64,000 bases of DNA from Aurantimonas sp036549475 (GTDB lineage Bacteria > Pseudomonadota > Alphaproteobacteria > Rhizobiales > Rhizobiaceae). Both the position numbers and the translations under genes were made by a program. The stretch covers positions 39,380 through 103,379 of the forward strand of contig NZ_JAZHLI010000010.1 of the NCBI RefSeq assembly GCF_036549475.1, read 5' to 3'. Position 1 is the first letter of the stretch. Every line of letters starts with the position of its first letter. Positions 63,869 to 64,000 of the stretch are shown piece by piece. The notes below the pieces were generated by a model. It searched no databases. It was not told where the DNA came from and saw nothing but the letters and a program-made list of their open reading frames with translations.

Positions 63869-64000
63869 TGGCAATCACGTTCGGCCTCAGGGCAATCGGG
63901 TGAAGAAGGTGATGACAAGCGGCTGAAGAGCTGAATCTTTCGAACTCCTCTGATTCTTGCGGGAGGAGATTTCGATGGTGGAGAGCGATGGCGATTTTGT

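Overview
The window is about 64 kb of GC-rich DNA from an alphaproteobacterium, most likely a member of the Hyphomicrobiales (Rhizobiales). The evidence is the fused trpE(G) gene with a Trp-Trp-Trp leader peptide, the long-form leuA, a UvrB with the rhizobial N-terminal extension and C-terminal tail, the fbc/pet operon order Rieske, cytochrome b, cytochrome c1, a BA14K-like surface protein, and the block lgt, MidA-like methyltransferase, pgeF, M24 protein, lipoprotein, prs, rplY, pth, ychF. No rRNA, tRNA or CRISPR was seen. The genus cannot be named from the sequence alone.

Layout. 1-1.4 kb: end of a molybdopterin oxidoreductase gene, a collapsed GGDEF/EAL gene and an IS256-family remnant. 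1.4-7 kb: a DUF2147 protein, uvrB with repeat-derived segments in its tail, then a decayed stretch with a toxin-antitoxin remnant, an interrupted hypothetical gene and inverted repeats. 7-12.3 kb: acetyltransferase, three tiny secreted proteins or lipoproteins, a TPR methyltransferase, a pyroglutamyl-peptidase-like protein, a cold-shock protein, a repeat-bearing BA14K-like protein and a glyoxalase II-like hydrolase. 12.3-18.5 kb: ilvE diverging from a MarR / response regulator / histidine kinase operon (PetP-PetR-like), then csaA, proC, ybjN and ubiK on the minus strand. 18.8-29.5 kb: a plus-strand housekeeping run from lgt to ychF and two MaoC proteins. 29.6-37.5 kb: minus-strand apt, a monooxygenase-like gene, the cytochrome bc1 operon and a coupled pair of ABC half-transporters. 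37.7-44.2 kb: trmL, a Ca/Na exchanger, hemF, a DUF1059 protein, cca and its NUDIX and DUF1285 partners. 44.4-51.4 kb: a MoxR / DUF58 / DUF4159 / large membrane protein operon. 51.4-57.2 kb: HNH endonuclease, GNAT, glutathionyl-hydroquinone reductase, NUDIX, metallophosphoesterase, a tail-anchored protein and an alpha/beta hydrolase. 57.2-64 kb: leuA, a frameshifted sensor kinase, a CDF transporter and trpE(G).

How the genes work together. Most genes are core metabolism and translation housekeeping (branched-chain, proline, Trp and Leu synthesis; PRPP; tRNA maintenance; respiration; haem). The most informative regulatory signals are two amino-acid leader peptides missing from simple ORF listings. 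One is trpL (METMISAMDWWWAR) with a clear attenuator before trpE(G). The other is a candidate 39-codon leader ending in a Leu-rich run before leuA. Two sequence-quality warnings matter to any user: a 116-bp direct repeat flanking a single N inside the 49.2-51.4 kb gene, which looks like an unmerged contig overlap, and a pair of compensating frameshifts in the sensor kinase at 59.3-60.4 kb.
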